A stretch of 13,226 nucleotides of DNA from M3007 sp038203695 (GTDB lineage: Bacteria; Bacteroidota; Bacteroidia; Chitinophagales; Saprospiraceae). Both the position numbers and the translations under genes were made by a program. Below the pieces are notes generated by a model. That model was not told the origin of the DNA. It searched no databases and saw only the letters and a list, made by a program, of their open reading frames with translations. How positions within the stretch are numbered: the first letter of the stretch is position 1; each line of letters starts with the position of its first letter. Shown piece after piece: positions 5,421-12,872 of the stretch. The stretch spans positions 1 to 13,226 of the forward strand of contig JBBRDQ010000140.1 of NCBI GenBank assembly GCA_038203695.1, read 5' to 3'.

Positions 5421-8400
5421 ATGAACCTTGCCCAATACGTCCAGAATCTCAACACCCGCTACCAAACCGGAATTAGCCGGGAACACAGTTACCGGGGCGA
5501 TCTGCAAAACCTGCTTTCCGCACTTTTGCCCGATGCGCTGATAACGAACGAACCAGCACGGATTGAATGCGGCGCACCGGATTACATTCTGACCAAAAAG
5601 GACATTCCGGTGGGTTACATAGAGGCAAAGGACATTGGCGTGGACTTGCATAGCAAAAGCCTCAAAGAACAGTTCGACCGTTACCGTGCCTCTTTAAACA
5701 ACCTCATTTTTACTGATTACATGGATTTCCATTTTTACAAGGATGGGAATTTTGTAACCAAAATCGCCGTAGCCGAATTAAAAGCGGGTAAAGTTGTTGC
5801 CCTGCCTGATAACTTCGATACGTTCGATGCCCTGATAAAAAACTTCGCGGCCAATATTTCGCAGACCATAAAGTCCCCTACCAAGTTGGCCGAAATGATG
5901 GCTTCGCGGGCAAAGTTAATGGCCGATGTTATTGAAAAGACGTTGAACGCCGACGATGAAAGCGGTAATAATAGCCCGCTAAAAGGGCAGATGCAGACGT
6001 TTAAAAACGTACTCATTCACGATATTACCAACCGGACATTTGCCGATCTATACGCGCAAACTATCGCTTACGGAATGTTTGCCGCCCGCTACCATGACCC
6101 CACCCTGCCCACTTTCAGCCGCCAGGAAGCCGCTACCCTGATACCGAAAACCAACCCATTTTTGCGCCGACTATTTCAGGACATTGCGGGTTTCGACCTG
6201 GACGAACGTTTGGTGTGGATCGTGGACGAATTGGTACAGATATTTTTAGCCTCCGACGTTGCCGACATTATGCGGAATTTCGGCACACGCACCAAACAGG
6301 AAGACCCGGTTATCCACTTTTACGAAACCTTTTTGGCGGCTTATGACCCGGCCTTGCGCAAAGCCCGTGGCGTATGGTACACGCCTGAACCCGTAGTGAA
6401 CTTCATAGTACGCGCCGTGGATGATATTCTAAAAACAGAATTTGGGCTTTCACAGGGTTTAGCCGATACATCGAAGACTAAAATCAAAGTAGATGTACAA
6501 GGGAAAAAGGTGGAAAAGGAAGTCCACAAAGTGCAAATACTCGACCCGGCCACTGGCACCGGCACTTTTTTGGCCGAAGTGGTCAGACAAATACACCAAA
6601 AATTTGCAGGGCAAAAAGGAATTTGGAGCCGCTACGTAGAAAACGACCTGATACCGCGCCTGAACGGGTTTGAATTGCTGATGGCCAGTTATGCAATGGC
6701 CCATTTAAAACTCGACCTGCTGCTGACTGAAACGGGCTTTAAACCGACCAAAGACCAACGTTTCCGGGTATATCTCACTAACTCCTTAGAAGAAAGCCAC
6801 CCGGATGCGGGTACGCTGTTTTCGCATTGGTTGAGCGATGAAGCCAACGAAGCCAACAAAGTAAAAAGAGATGCGCCGGTGATGGTGGTATTTGGGAATC
6901 CGCCGTATAGCGGCGAAAGTGCCAATAAAGGCCATTGGATAATGAACCTCATGGAAGACTACAAAAAAGAACCCGGCGGTAAAGAGAAACTAAAAGAAAG
7001 AAACCCAAAATGGATAAATGATGATTATGTAAAGTTTATACGTTATGGTCAATATTTCATCGAAAGAAATGGGGAAGGTATATTGGCATTTATCAACCCG
7101 CACGGTTTTTTAGATAACCCGACTTTCCGGGGAATGCGCTGGAATTTGCTAAAAACTTATGATAAAATTTATACGATTGATCTGCATGGAAACAGCAAAA
7201 AGAAGGAAGCCGCACCGAATGGAACACCAGATGTTAACGTCTTTGATATAATGCAGGGAGTTAGTATAAATCTGTTTATAAAAACCGGAAAGAAAAAGGT
7301 AAATGAATTAGGAAAGGTTTTTCATTTTGATTTGTACGGAAAGCGAGAGTTGAAATATAGTTTTCTTTTGGAAAATTCGATTTCAGCCGTTTTATTTAAG
7401 GAATTGAAAAATACTGCTCCGAATTACTTTTTTGTCCAGAAAAATTTTTCTTTGGAAGCAGATTTTAATAATGGATTTTTAGTAAATGAGATGTTCTCGC
7501 TGAATAATGTAGGAATTGTGACGGCAAAAGATTCAGTTTTAATTAAAGATAATCAAAGAGAATTAGAACAAAGTGTAAGCAATTTTTTCAATATTGAAAT
7601 CCAAAAATCGTTTATTCATAAAATTTCATATCGTCCTTTTGATGAAAAATTTATATATTATGATGCCAATATAATTGAGCGGGCAAGAGAAAAGGTAATG
7701 CAGCATTTCCTAAAAGGTGAAAATATAGGATTAGTAATTGGTCGTCAAGGACAAGTCGTAGGCTCAATGGCATGGAATCTAATTTTTATAACAAAATACA
7801 TTACAGATTTTAACTTGTACTATCGTGGGGGAGGTGTTGCTTTCCCTCTTTATATATACCCCAAACTGACAACCCAAACGGCTATTGACCAAGCCGAAAG
7901 AACCCCCAATCTAAACCCCGCCATTGTCCAGCAAATCGCCGAAAAAATCGGCCTGCAATTCACCAACGAAAAGGAAGCAGACGGGGCCACCTTTGCGCCC
8001 ATTGATCTACTGGATTACATCTATGCCGTGTTGCATTCCCCTACCTACCGCGAAACCTACAAAGAATTTTTAAAGATTGATTTTCCCCGTGTGCCGTACC
8101 CAAAGGACGCGGCTACCTTTTGGGCATTGGTTGCGTTGGGCGGTCAGTTGCGGCAAATACACCTTTTAGAAAGTCCCGCCGTTCAAAAGTACGTGACCCA
8201 ATACCCGGAAGACGGGGACAGCGTGGTAAGCAAAATAAAGTACGAAGCCGGGAAGGTGTACATCAACGAAACGCAGTATTTCGCCAACGTGCCGCCCCTT
8301 GCCTGGGAGTTTTACATAGGAGGCTACCAACCCGCGCAAAAGTGGCTGAAAGATCGCAAAGGCCGGGAATTGGGCTATGAAGATATTTTGCACTATCAAA

Positions 8401-8468
8401 AAATCATCGTGGCGTTGGCGGAAACGGATCGGCTGATGAAGGAAATTGATAAAATCGGTGTAGTGTAG
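5421..8468 (+). CDS. Single-chain restriction-modification enzyme (type ISP-like, without helicase; type IIG-like)
   Basis: A 1,015-aa fusion of nuclease, N6-adenine methyltransferase and target recognition domain, expected to methylate one DNA sequence and cleave DNA lacking the mark. The N-terminus has a PD-(D/E)xK site: D54 in ECGAPDY and E68-A-K70 in GYIEAKD. A helical linker (about 140-310) follows. Methyltransferase motifs are GVWYTPEPVV (317-326, motif X), DPATGTGTF (375-383, SAM-binding motif I) and GNPPY (492-496, catalytic motif IV). Residues about 610-810 should form the target recognition domain; 850-1010 is a conserved C-terminal region. The N- and C-terminal parts resemble type ISP enzymes such as LlaGI, but those have a helicase between nuclease and methyltransferase, and none is present here. 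That makes a type IIG-like enzyme more likely. No separate S, R or M gene lies beside it. The span encoding 610-810 is unusually A+T rich, suggesting an exchanged specificity domain. Confidence 0.85.
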   Translation: MNLAQYVQNLNTRYQTGISREHSYRGDLQNLLSALLPDALITNEPARIECGAPDYILTKKDIPVGYIEAKDIGVDLHSKSLKEQFDRYRASLNNLIFTDYMDFHFYKDGNFVTKIAVAELKAGKVVALPDNFDTFDALIKNFAANISQTIKSPTKLAEMMASRAKLMADVIEKTLNADDESGNNSPLKGQMQTFKNVLIHDITNRTFADLYAQTIAYGMFAARYHDPTLPTFSRQEAATLIPKTNPFLRRLFQDIAGFDLDERLVWIVDELVQIFLASDVADIMRNFGTRTKQEDPVIHFYETFLAAYDPALRKARGVWYTPEPVVNFIVRAVDDILKTEFGLSQGLADTSKTKIKVDVQGKKVEKEVHKVQILDPATGTGTFLAEVVRQIHQKFAGQKGIWSRYVENDLIPRLNGFELLMASYAMAHLKLDLLLTETGFKPTKDQRFRVYLTNSLEESHPDAGTLFSHWLSDEANEANKVKRDAPVMVVFGNPPYSGESANKGHWIMNLMEDYKKEPGGKEKLKERNPKWINDDYVKFIRYGQYFIERNGEGILAFINPHGFLDNPTFRGMRWNLLKTYDKIYTIDLHGNSKKKEAAPNGTPDVNVFDIMQGVSINLFIKTGKKKVNELGKVFHFDLYGKRELKYSFLLENSISAVLFKELKNTAPNYFFVQKNFSLEADFNNGFLVNEMFSLNNVGIVTAKDSVLIKDNQRELEQSVSNFFNIEIQKSFIHKISYRPFDEKFIYYDANIIERAREKVMQHFLKGENIGLVIGRQGQVVGSMAWNLIFITKYITDFNLYYRGGGVAFPLYIYPKLTTQTAIDQAERTPNLNPAIVQQIAEKIGLQFTNEKEADGATFAPIDLLDYIYAVLHSPTYRETYKEFLKIDFPRVPYPKDAATFWALVALGGQLRQIHLLESPAVQKYVTQYPEDGDSVVSKIKYEAGKVYINETQYFANVPPLAWEFYIGGYQPAQKWLKDRKGRELGYEDILHYQKIIVALAETDRLMKEIDKIGVV
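7255..7850 (+). other. A+T-rich segment encoding the target recognition domain
   Basis: Hand counts in 60-base blocks give G+C of 25% (7261-7320), 30% (7321-7380), 27% (7441-7500) and 22% (7561-7620). Blocks on either side give 47% (7201-7260), 52% (7861-7920) and 57% (8101-8160). The reading frame is unbroken across both edges. The segment encodes residues of about 612-810, between the NPPY motif and the conserved C-terminus. Confidence 0.75.
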
Positions 8469-8690
8469 GCAGCTGTTCGGGATACCAAAAACAGGCAAGC
8501 CCGTTTCCGATTTTTCCGATCCCTATAAAAAAGAGGCAAGGGCGATCAACGCGGGCAGCGAAACCGTTGATTTCGCACCTGGTTGGAAAAGGAAGGGGGC
8601 AATCTGGCGAAAGTTTAGCATTTGGCCCAAAAAGCCAGTTTCGAGGCCTATAAATTTTCAACCCGACCCACAAACTACCCAAACGACCCA
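8469..8690. other. Gene-poor spacer between restriction enzyme gene and tRNA terminator
   Basis: No confident gene. The plus frame 8464-8712 is open for 82 codons with no ATG or GTG start, and includes a plausible-looking stretch (DFSDPYKKEARAINAGSETV). It could be a gene remnant left by insertion, or chance. A small hairpin ATCAACG/CGTTGAT (8545-8551 with 8565-8571) lies within. Bases 8659-8693 are a C/A-rich run with a repeated ACCCAAAC. The right edge of the mobile element most likely falls in this spacer or at the tRNA-Pro 3' end. Confidence 0.4.
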
Positions 8691-8730
8691 AACAAAAAAC
8701 GCAACTACCTGATTAACAGATAATTGCGTT
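8691..8730 (-). terminator. Rho-independent terminator of the tRNA operon
   Basis: On the minus strand AACGCAA (8730-8724) pairs with TTGCGTT (8704-8698); the stem continues inward for 12 of 14 paired positions around a five-base loop (8712-8716) and is followed by six T residues (8699-8694). It begins about 10 bp after the tRNA-Pro 3' end, as expected for the end of this transcript. Confidence 0.7.
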
Positions 8731-8739
8731 AACATATTG

Positions 8740-8813
8740 TCGGGATGACAGGATTCGAACCTGCGACCTCTCGCCCCCCAGGCGAACGCGCTACCGGGCT
8801 GCGCTACATCCCG
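8740..8813 (-). tRNA. tRNA-Pro (anticodon GGG)
   Basis: A full cloverleaf folds on the minus strand. The acceptor is CGGGATG/CATCCCG with discriminator A (8740). The D stem is GCGC/GCGC, the anticodon stem TTCGC/GCGAG with loop CTGGGGG (anticodon GGG), and the T arm GCAGG-TTCGAAT-CCTGT. Length is 74 nt and CCA is not encoded. It is the second gene of the operon, 59 bp downstream of tRNA-Val. Confidence 0.96.
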
Positions 8814-8872
8814 TTAAAAAAAAATGGAAATTGAGAAATCAGATGGCCAATTTCAAAATTTCCAGGGTACTG

Positions 8873-8946
<74 letters not shown>

Positions 8947-8964
8947 TTTTTCAAGTAAGGACGG

Positions 8965-8995
8965 CAAAGGTAACCCGGCTGGCGAAAAAACCAAA
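8965..8995 (-). promoter_or_regulatory. Bacteroidota-type promoter of the tRNA-Val/tRNA-Pro operon
   Basis: On the minus strand, TTTG (8995-8992) is separated by 19 bp from TACCTTTG (8972-8965). This is an exact fit to TTTG-N19-TAnnTTTG. The -7 element ends 18 bp before the first base of tRNA-Val, giving a short leader. Confidence 0.75.
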
Positions 8996-9027
8996 ATCAT
9001 TGCAAAAAAATCCTGCCGAACTTCGCC

Positions 9028-9060
9028 TTTGGAAAAGCGCACGGCGTTTCCGTACCTTTG
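9028..9060 (+). promoter_or_regulatory. Bacteroidota-type promoter of the TIR gene pair
   Basis: TTTG (9028-9031) and TACCTTTG (9053-9060) are separated by 21 bp, close to the phylum consensus. The -7 element ends 45 bp before the ATG at 9106. It is arranged back-to-back with the tRNA promoter. Confidence 0.6.
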
Positions 9061-9105
9061 GCGTGCTAAACAGTATTTGTACCACCCTTTTTTTACCGTC
9101 TCCGC

Positions 9106-9957
9106 ATGAAAGAACAAATCGAGCAGGCCATCAGCGAAGGCCGCACCGAAGATGCCCTCACGCTGCTCGCCGCTTCCAGCAATGATGCGGTGCTGCTGCA
9201 AGCCCGCTTCAACCAGGGCAAAAAACAGTACAACATGGGCCTGATCGAGTTCAGCGAGTGGTCACGGGTGCAGGCGCAGATCAATTATGCGGCGCTGGAA
9301 ATGGCCGGGAAAGTGAAAAGCAGCGCTGCTCAGAAGACCGGGCCAACTTTCAGCAGCACAAGAACGAGCGCCAATGACACTTCTATCGAACTATCTCCCG
9401 CGCAGGTATTTATCTCTTATAACCACCAAGACAGTATTTTTATGCAAGGCGCACGGGGCTTTCTGGAATCCAGAGGCATCCGTGTATTCGTGGATGTGGC
9501 AGATATGAATGCTGGCGACGATATCCAGGTATTTATCGACAAAGCATTTAAGGAGAATCACTTTGTATTATCTATTATCTCCCGCAATAGTCTGCTCTCT
9601 GGCTGGGTAAATAAAGAATTATCGGCTGTATTGCTGCTCAACCGTTTGCAAACCAGCCGCTGGTTGCCAGTGCGCCTCGATGATGCATGCTTTAATCCTG
9701 ACTTTTATAATGAAGCGATGGATTTTATTGATGAAAAAATCCAGCAAAGTAAAGTCCGGATGCGGGATGCGCTGGACAAAGACCGCGATACTGCCCCTTT
9801 TGAAGAAGACCGCAAGCGCTTACTGGACTTGAAAGCGAATCTGGGCACCACGCTTGAAGCGCTACGAAAAGTGCTGGTTATTGATATTTCGGGCCAACAA
9901 TTCGAGCCGGGCATGAACAAAGTATTGACTGCGATTCAAAATAGCAATACCCGATAA
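9106..9957 (+). CDS. TIR-domain effector with N-terminal EAD11-like adaptor domain
   Basis: A 283-aa protein with two parts. Residues 1-65 (IEQAISEGRTEDALTLLA, then LLQARFNQGKKQYNMGLI, EWSRVQAQINYAALE) match the pattern I know as effector-associated domain 11 (EAD11), a homotypic adaptor that couples effectors to sensors or NTPases in Bacteroidota conflict systems. After a Ser/Thr-rich linker (72-96), residues 99-260 form a TIR domain: VFISYNHQD (101-109), GIRVFVDVADMNAGDDI (124-140), FVLSIISRNSLLSGWVNKEL (153-172), then a basic RWLPVRLDD (185-193). W167 and E171 fit the W-x-x-x-E position of NAD-cleaving TIRs, so NADase activity is plausible. The last 60 residues are charged and helical. The next gene starts 76 bp downstream on the same strand. 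A role in antiphage defence through NAD loss is inferred from family and context, not shown. Confidence 0.83.
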   Translation: MKEQIEQAISEGRTEDALTLLAASSNDAVLLQARFNQGKKQYNMGLIEFSEWSRVQAQINYAALEMAGKVKSSAAQKTGPTFSSTRTSANDTSIELSPAQVFISYNHQDSIFMQGARGFLESRGIRVFVDVADMNAGDDIQVFIDKAFKENHFVLSIISRNSLLSGWVNKELSAVLLLNRLQTSRWLPVRLDDACFNPDFYNEAMDFIDEKIQQSKVRMRDALDKDRDTAPFEEDRKRLLDLKANLGTTLEALRKVLVIDISGQQFEPGMNKVLTAIQNSNTR

Positions 9958-10033
9958 GTTTTCGTGGAAACATGGCTGAATGCCCGATAACTGTTTTATG
10001 CAAATTGGAAATTGGTAATTAACTCCATACCAA

Positions 10034-11656
10034 ATGGCAGCATCTTCCATTATACCTGTACTAATTGCTTCTTCCGGCGAATTGAAGGAAGAACGAGTGT
10101 TTATGGATTCGGTTTTTAATGAACTGAACACACTGTTTAATCATATTCAACTCAAACCCGTTAAATGGGAAATTGACCTGGCCAGCGGCAGTGTCGAAGG
10201 CGGCAATGTACAGGAGGACATCAACCGCAAACTGCTCGATGCTTGTCCTATTGCAATAGTGCTGCTTTATTCTAAAATTGGCCGCTATACCCAAGAGGAA
10301 TTCGAACGCTCCATGCGGCAACGCAAAAAAGTGTTTCTCTATATCAGAGAAGGATTCTCTCCCGTCGATGAATCTCAGGCTAAAGTTTACCTGGATTTGC
10401 TAAAATTTAAATCGCAGGTTAATCAGGACAACCGGGTTTTGTACGTAAATTACACAACGGCACTGGAACTGAAAGTTCAACTGTTCCGTGATTTGCTGCT
10501 CCATATTAAAGAAAAGTACCCGTTTGAGGATCAATCTATTATGCGCCTTTTCAACGCGTTTCAACTCAGCCCAGCTGAAACGCGTTGCGTTAACCTCATC
10601 GCTATCCTGTCATCTGGATTTTACAGCGATACCGATATTTTTCAGTATTTTGACATTAAAATCAAAGATAAGGCTCCTTTACATCTGGCCATGGAGGATC
10701 TACTAAGAAAAGGAGTGCTGTACCCTGACCCGGGTGACCCGCAACGATTTAAAATTCAAGACGTTATCCGGAAAAATGTCGTTGCCGTCTTTGATTTTGA
10801 TTCGCCCGATTACGACAGTTTGATCAATAATCTGATCAAAAAACTGGCGCTCCAGTCAGCCGTCTTACAGGTCATTTTTCTGACTTTCATTGAAGATTTT
10901 TTAAATGCGCTGCCTACTCACCGCAATAAACGAACGGCTCGGCTTAAAGAAGCCTTATCTGCCTACTATATCAATACCTTTGGTTTTGGCTCCAGACCCC
11001 ACATGGAAAAATGCCGGATGCTGTTGGAGCAATTACTGATGGAGGATCTTGTCGACGATGAGTCTGAAACGGCCGTCGCCCGTCGCAAAATGTTACTTGC
11101 CCAGGTATTAAGCGGTGTGGCTGATTTTGAACTCAATATAGATGTCCGGCAGAAAAATTTCAAAATTGCCCGCCAACTCCTAATGGAAATCAGTGACGAC
11201 GATTTCAAAAAACCGCTCGAACGACTGCGTTATGTACTGGTCAAGCGAGACCTAAGCCTGCTGATGGAAGGACCTTCAAAAACGTCCAGAACAGAATTGG
11301 AAACGCTTTTCAACAATAACCCTAATTATTTCAATCTGATTACCATTGCTGAAAATGACCTATTCAGTAAAATTCTGGCCTTGAGCGTTAAACTCTCAGC
11401 GCTGGATTTATCGGAAAAAATTATCAAAAAAATTATCGTTGTACAGGAAACTGAATACGGAGATCAGGACTTCAAACTTTGCAAACCATTCCTGGACTGC
11501 GGAGAAATTCTGATGGCCAACAACAACAAAGATGAATCGATCAAGTGCCTGAAAAAGGCACGTCTACTCGCCGATCATTCCATAGAAGAACCAACCGAAC
11601 TCAAACAGTTGATCGATGGTAAAATTGCGTACTGGACGACCAAGTTTTTGCCCTGA
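10034..11656 (+). CDS. DUF4062-like domain protein with helical C-terminal region
   Basis: A 540-aa protein paired with the TIR gene. Residues 5-105 carry the DUF4062-like pattern: IPVLIASSGELKEER (7-21), then KWEIDL (44-49), a Q-E-D-I-N-x-K-L-L-D-A-C helix (60-71), IAIVLLYSKIGRYTQEEFE (74-92) and KKVFLYI (98-104). The fold is TIR/SLOG-like; the ligand is unknown. Residues about 170-255 look like a winged helix (EDLLRKGVLYPDPGDPQRFK, 221-240, as in the wing of STAND proteins). The rest, about 260-540, is all helical with TPR-like charge alternation. No Walker A, signal peptide or membrane segment is seen. STAND proteins with this N-terminus usually carry a NACHT or NB-ARC NTPase between the two parts, and here none is present. 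It may be a sensor or partner of the TIR effector; function is inferred. Confidence 0.7.
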   Translation: MAASSIIPVLIASSGELKEERVFMDSVFNELNTLFNHIQLKPVKWEIDLASGSVEGGNVQEDINRKLLDACPIAIVLLYSKIGRYTQEEFERSMRQRKKVFLYIREGFSPVDESQAKVYLDLLKFKSQVNQDNRVLYVNYTTALELKVQLFRDLLLHIKEKYPFEDQSIMRLFNAFQLSPAETRCVNLIAILSSGFYSDTDIFQYFDIKIKDKAPLHLAMEDLLRKGVLYPDPGDPQRFKIQDVIRKNVVAVFDFDSPDYDSLINNLIKKLALQSAVLQVIFLTFIEDFLNALPTHRNKRTARLKEALSAYYINTFGFGSRPHMEKCRMLLEQLLMEDLVDDESETAVARRKMLLAQVLSGVADFELNIDVRQKNFKIARQLLMEISDDDFKKPLERLRYVLVKRDLSLLMEGPSKTSRTELETLFNNNPNYFNLITIAENDLFSKILALSVKLSALDLSEKIIKKIIVVQETEYGDQDFKLCKPFLDCGEILMANNNKDESIKCLKKARLLADHSIEEPTELKQLIDGKIAYWTTKFLP

Positions 11657-11696
11657 AGTCAGCCGCTGAAGCAACCAGGAACGTTTACAGGGAGTC

Positions 11697-12404
11697 TCAC
11701 CCCCGACCCAATCTCCCCTCCACATTCCCCTTGTGGCTCCTTCCGATCGGCAGTGCGCGGCCGTTGATCTCTACTTCCATGGCGGAAAAAGAGGCGATTT
11801 TGTCCACGGCGACCAGAAATGAGCGGTGGATACGCAGGAAATTATCGGGTGGCAACAGGCTTTCCAGTTCGCCCAACTGGTAGTGGGTTTTGTACACCGT
11901 AGTCAGGGTATTGATCGCCACGGAATCCTTGAGGCTTTCGAAAAAGAGAATTTCGTCGAGGTAAATCTTTACCGCGCGTTTGTTGACCGTAAAAAAGTAA
12001 AACGGCCGCACGGGCGGCGGTGGCGGGGCTGGCTTGGCCACTGATCCGGGCACCTGAAAGAGTTTGTTGACGGCCTGGTTAAAACGGCTCAATTCAACCG
12101 GTTTCAACAGAAAATCGGTCACGCGCAGGTCGAATCCCTCAACGGCGTATTCTTGGTGCGCGGAGATAACAATCACTTTGGGCGGCTTTTGCAGCGTTTT
12201 CAGGAAGTCCATGCCGTTCATGCGCGGCATTTGCACATCCATAAAAATCACATCGACCGGGTGGTTGCGCACTACATCCAGCGCCTCGAAGGCGTTGGTA
12301 CACACATGGGTCAGGGTCAGCGCCGGTACTTCGCCGATATATTCCTGCAATAGTTCGACGGCCAGTGGCTCGTCTTCTACAATAATACAGCGCAGTGGAG
12401 TCAT
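11697..12404 (-). CDS. LytTR-family two-component response regulator
   Basis: A 235-aa transcription regulator with an N-terminal receiver and a C-terminal LytTR DNA-binding domain. The receiver has the acidic pair E10-D11, the phospho-acceptor D56 in VIFMDVQMP, S81 in VIVISAHQEYAVEGFDL and K101 in DFLLKPV. A proline-rich linker (KPAPPPPPVRP, 124-134) joins it to the LytTR domain, which shows the family's IYLDEILFFESLKD (147-160), FLRIHRSFLVAVDKI (189-203) and LPIGRSHKGNV (218-228). Such regulators in Bacteroidota normally pair with a membrane LytS-like histidine kinase, but no kinase gene is visible here. The gene converges on the DUF4062-like gene with a 40-bp gap, so it is a separate transcription unit. 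Its target is unknown. Confidence 0.93.
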   Translation of the reverse strand: MTPLRCIIVEDEPLAVELLQEYIGEVPALTLTHVCTNAFEALDVVRNHPVDVIFMDVQMPRMNGMDFLKTLQKPPKVIVISAHQEYAVEGFDLRVTDFLLKPVELSRFNQAVNKLFQVPGSVAKPAPPPPPVRPFYFFTVNKRAVKIYLDEILFFESLKDSVAINTLTTVYKTHYQLGELESLLPPDNFLRIHRSFLVAVDKIASFSAMEVEINGRALPIGRSHKGNVEGRLGRG

Positions 12405-12487
12405 ATTTTTGGCGTGAAACGTCTTGTGATATTAGGATCAGGATGATGGGTGGAGGGGCAAAATTGGGTATTGCACCTGGATTTGTC

Positions 12488-12509
12488 ACTTTTTTGCGTC
12501 CAAAAAAGT
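12488..12509. repeat. Short inverted repeat
   Basis: ACTTTTTTG (12488-12496) and CAAAAAAGT (12501-12509) are perfect 9-bp arms around CGTC, followed by AACCAAAAAAG. Palindromes of this A/T-run type followed by CCAAAAA are familiar between genes in Bacteroidota and may be a dispersed repeat. Confidence 0.7.
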
Positions 12510-12532
12510 AACCAAAAAAGACCTGGCTGTCG

Positions 12533-12676
12533 AAAAACCCAACCATTTTGCGGCCGCACCGGCGGCGCAAAAAAAACTCGCCGCATCGTTTATGCAGGCC
12601 GTTGGCCCCCATGATCCGTTAGGCTCAAACAGTTTTTTGCTTTATCCGCCGCTGCGGCCGCAAAATGGGGGTTTTT
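12533..12676. repeat. Long imperfect inverted repeat with GCGGCCGC core
   Basis: Arms of about 46 bp (12533-12578 and 12631-12676). The core CCATTTTGCGGCCGCA (12543-12558) is matched perfectly by TGCGGCCGCAAAATGG (12653-12668). Flanking AAAAACCC/GGGTTTTT and AAAAAACT/AGTTTTTT segments also match. The 52-bp centre has no obvious gene. It could be a large hairpin or a non-autonomous mobile sequence. Confidence 0.8.
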
Positions 12677-12740
12677 CTAAGGCCGCAAGGTGCCCGATAA
12701 ATCGAAGTGAAATAGCAACAAATTTATCGTATATATTAAG

Positions 12741-12788
12741 CAGCGCCGAAATCTCCGCTAAGATGCGGAAATGCCGGCGCTGTTTATT
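12741..12788 (+). terminator. Possible hairpin terminator
   Basis: CAGCGCCG (12741-12748) pairs with CGGCGCTG (12775-12782), and TCCGC/GCGGA (12754-12758 with 12765-12769) closes a six-base loop. TTTATTTT follows on the plus strand. No plus-strand gene ends nearby, so it may instead be a structural repeat or weakly terminate leftward transcription from the macroglobulin gene. Confidence 0.4.
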
Positions 12789-12872
12789 TTAATATTGATT
12801 TTTACTGGAAAAAAGGGTTTGAATAACCGGTTTGTACCTTTCAACGCGCGTTTCTAATCCAAACGTAGGTTG

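Larger units (their letters stand above)
12405..12872. other. 468-bp gene-free spacer rich in inverted repeats
   Basis: No coding sequence is convincing here; short open frames overlap repeats and have no family pattern. The spacer holds four inverted repeats: 12488-12509, 12533-12676, 12695-12729 (CGATAAAT/ATTTATCG) and 12741-12782. It also contains several runs of A and T. It looks like a non-coding repeat insertion, with transcription terminators, between the LytTR and macroglobulin genes. Confidence 0.6.

Noticed and set aside
12139..12612. Minus-strand 157-aa open frame overlapping the LytTR gene
   Set aside because: Most of it is an out-of-frame reading of the receiver domain, and the rest covers the repeat-rich spacer.
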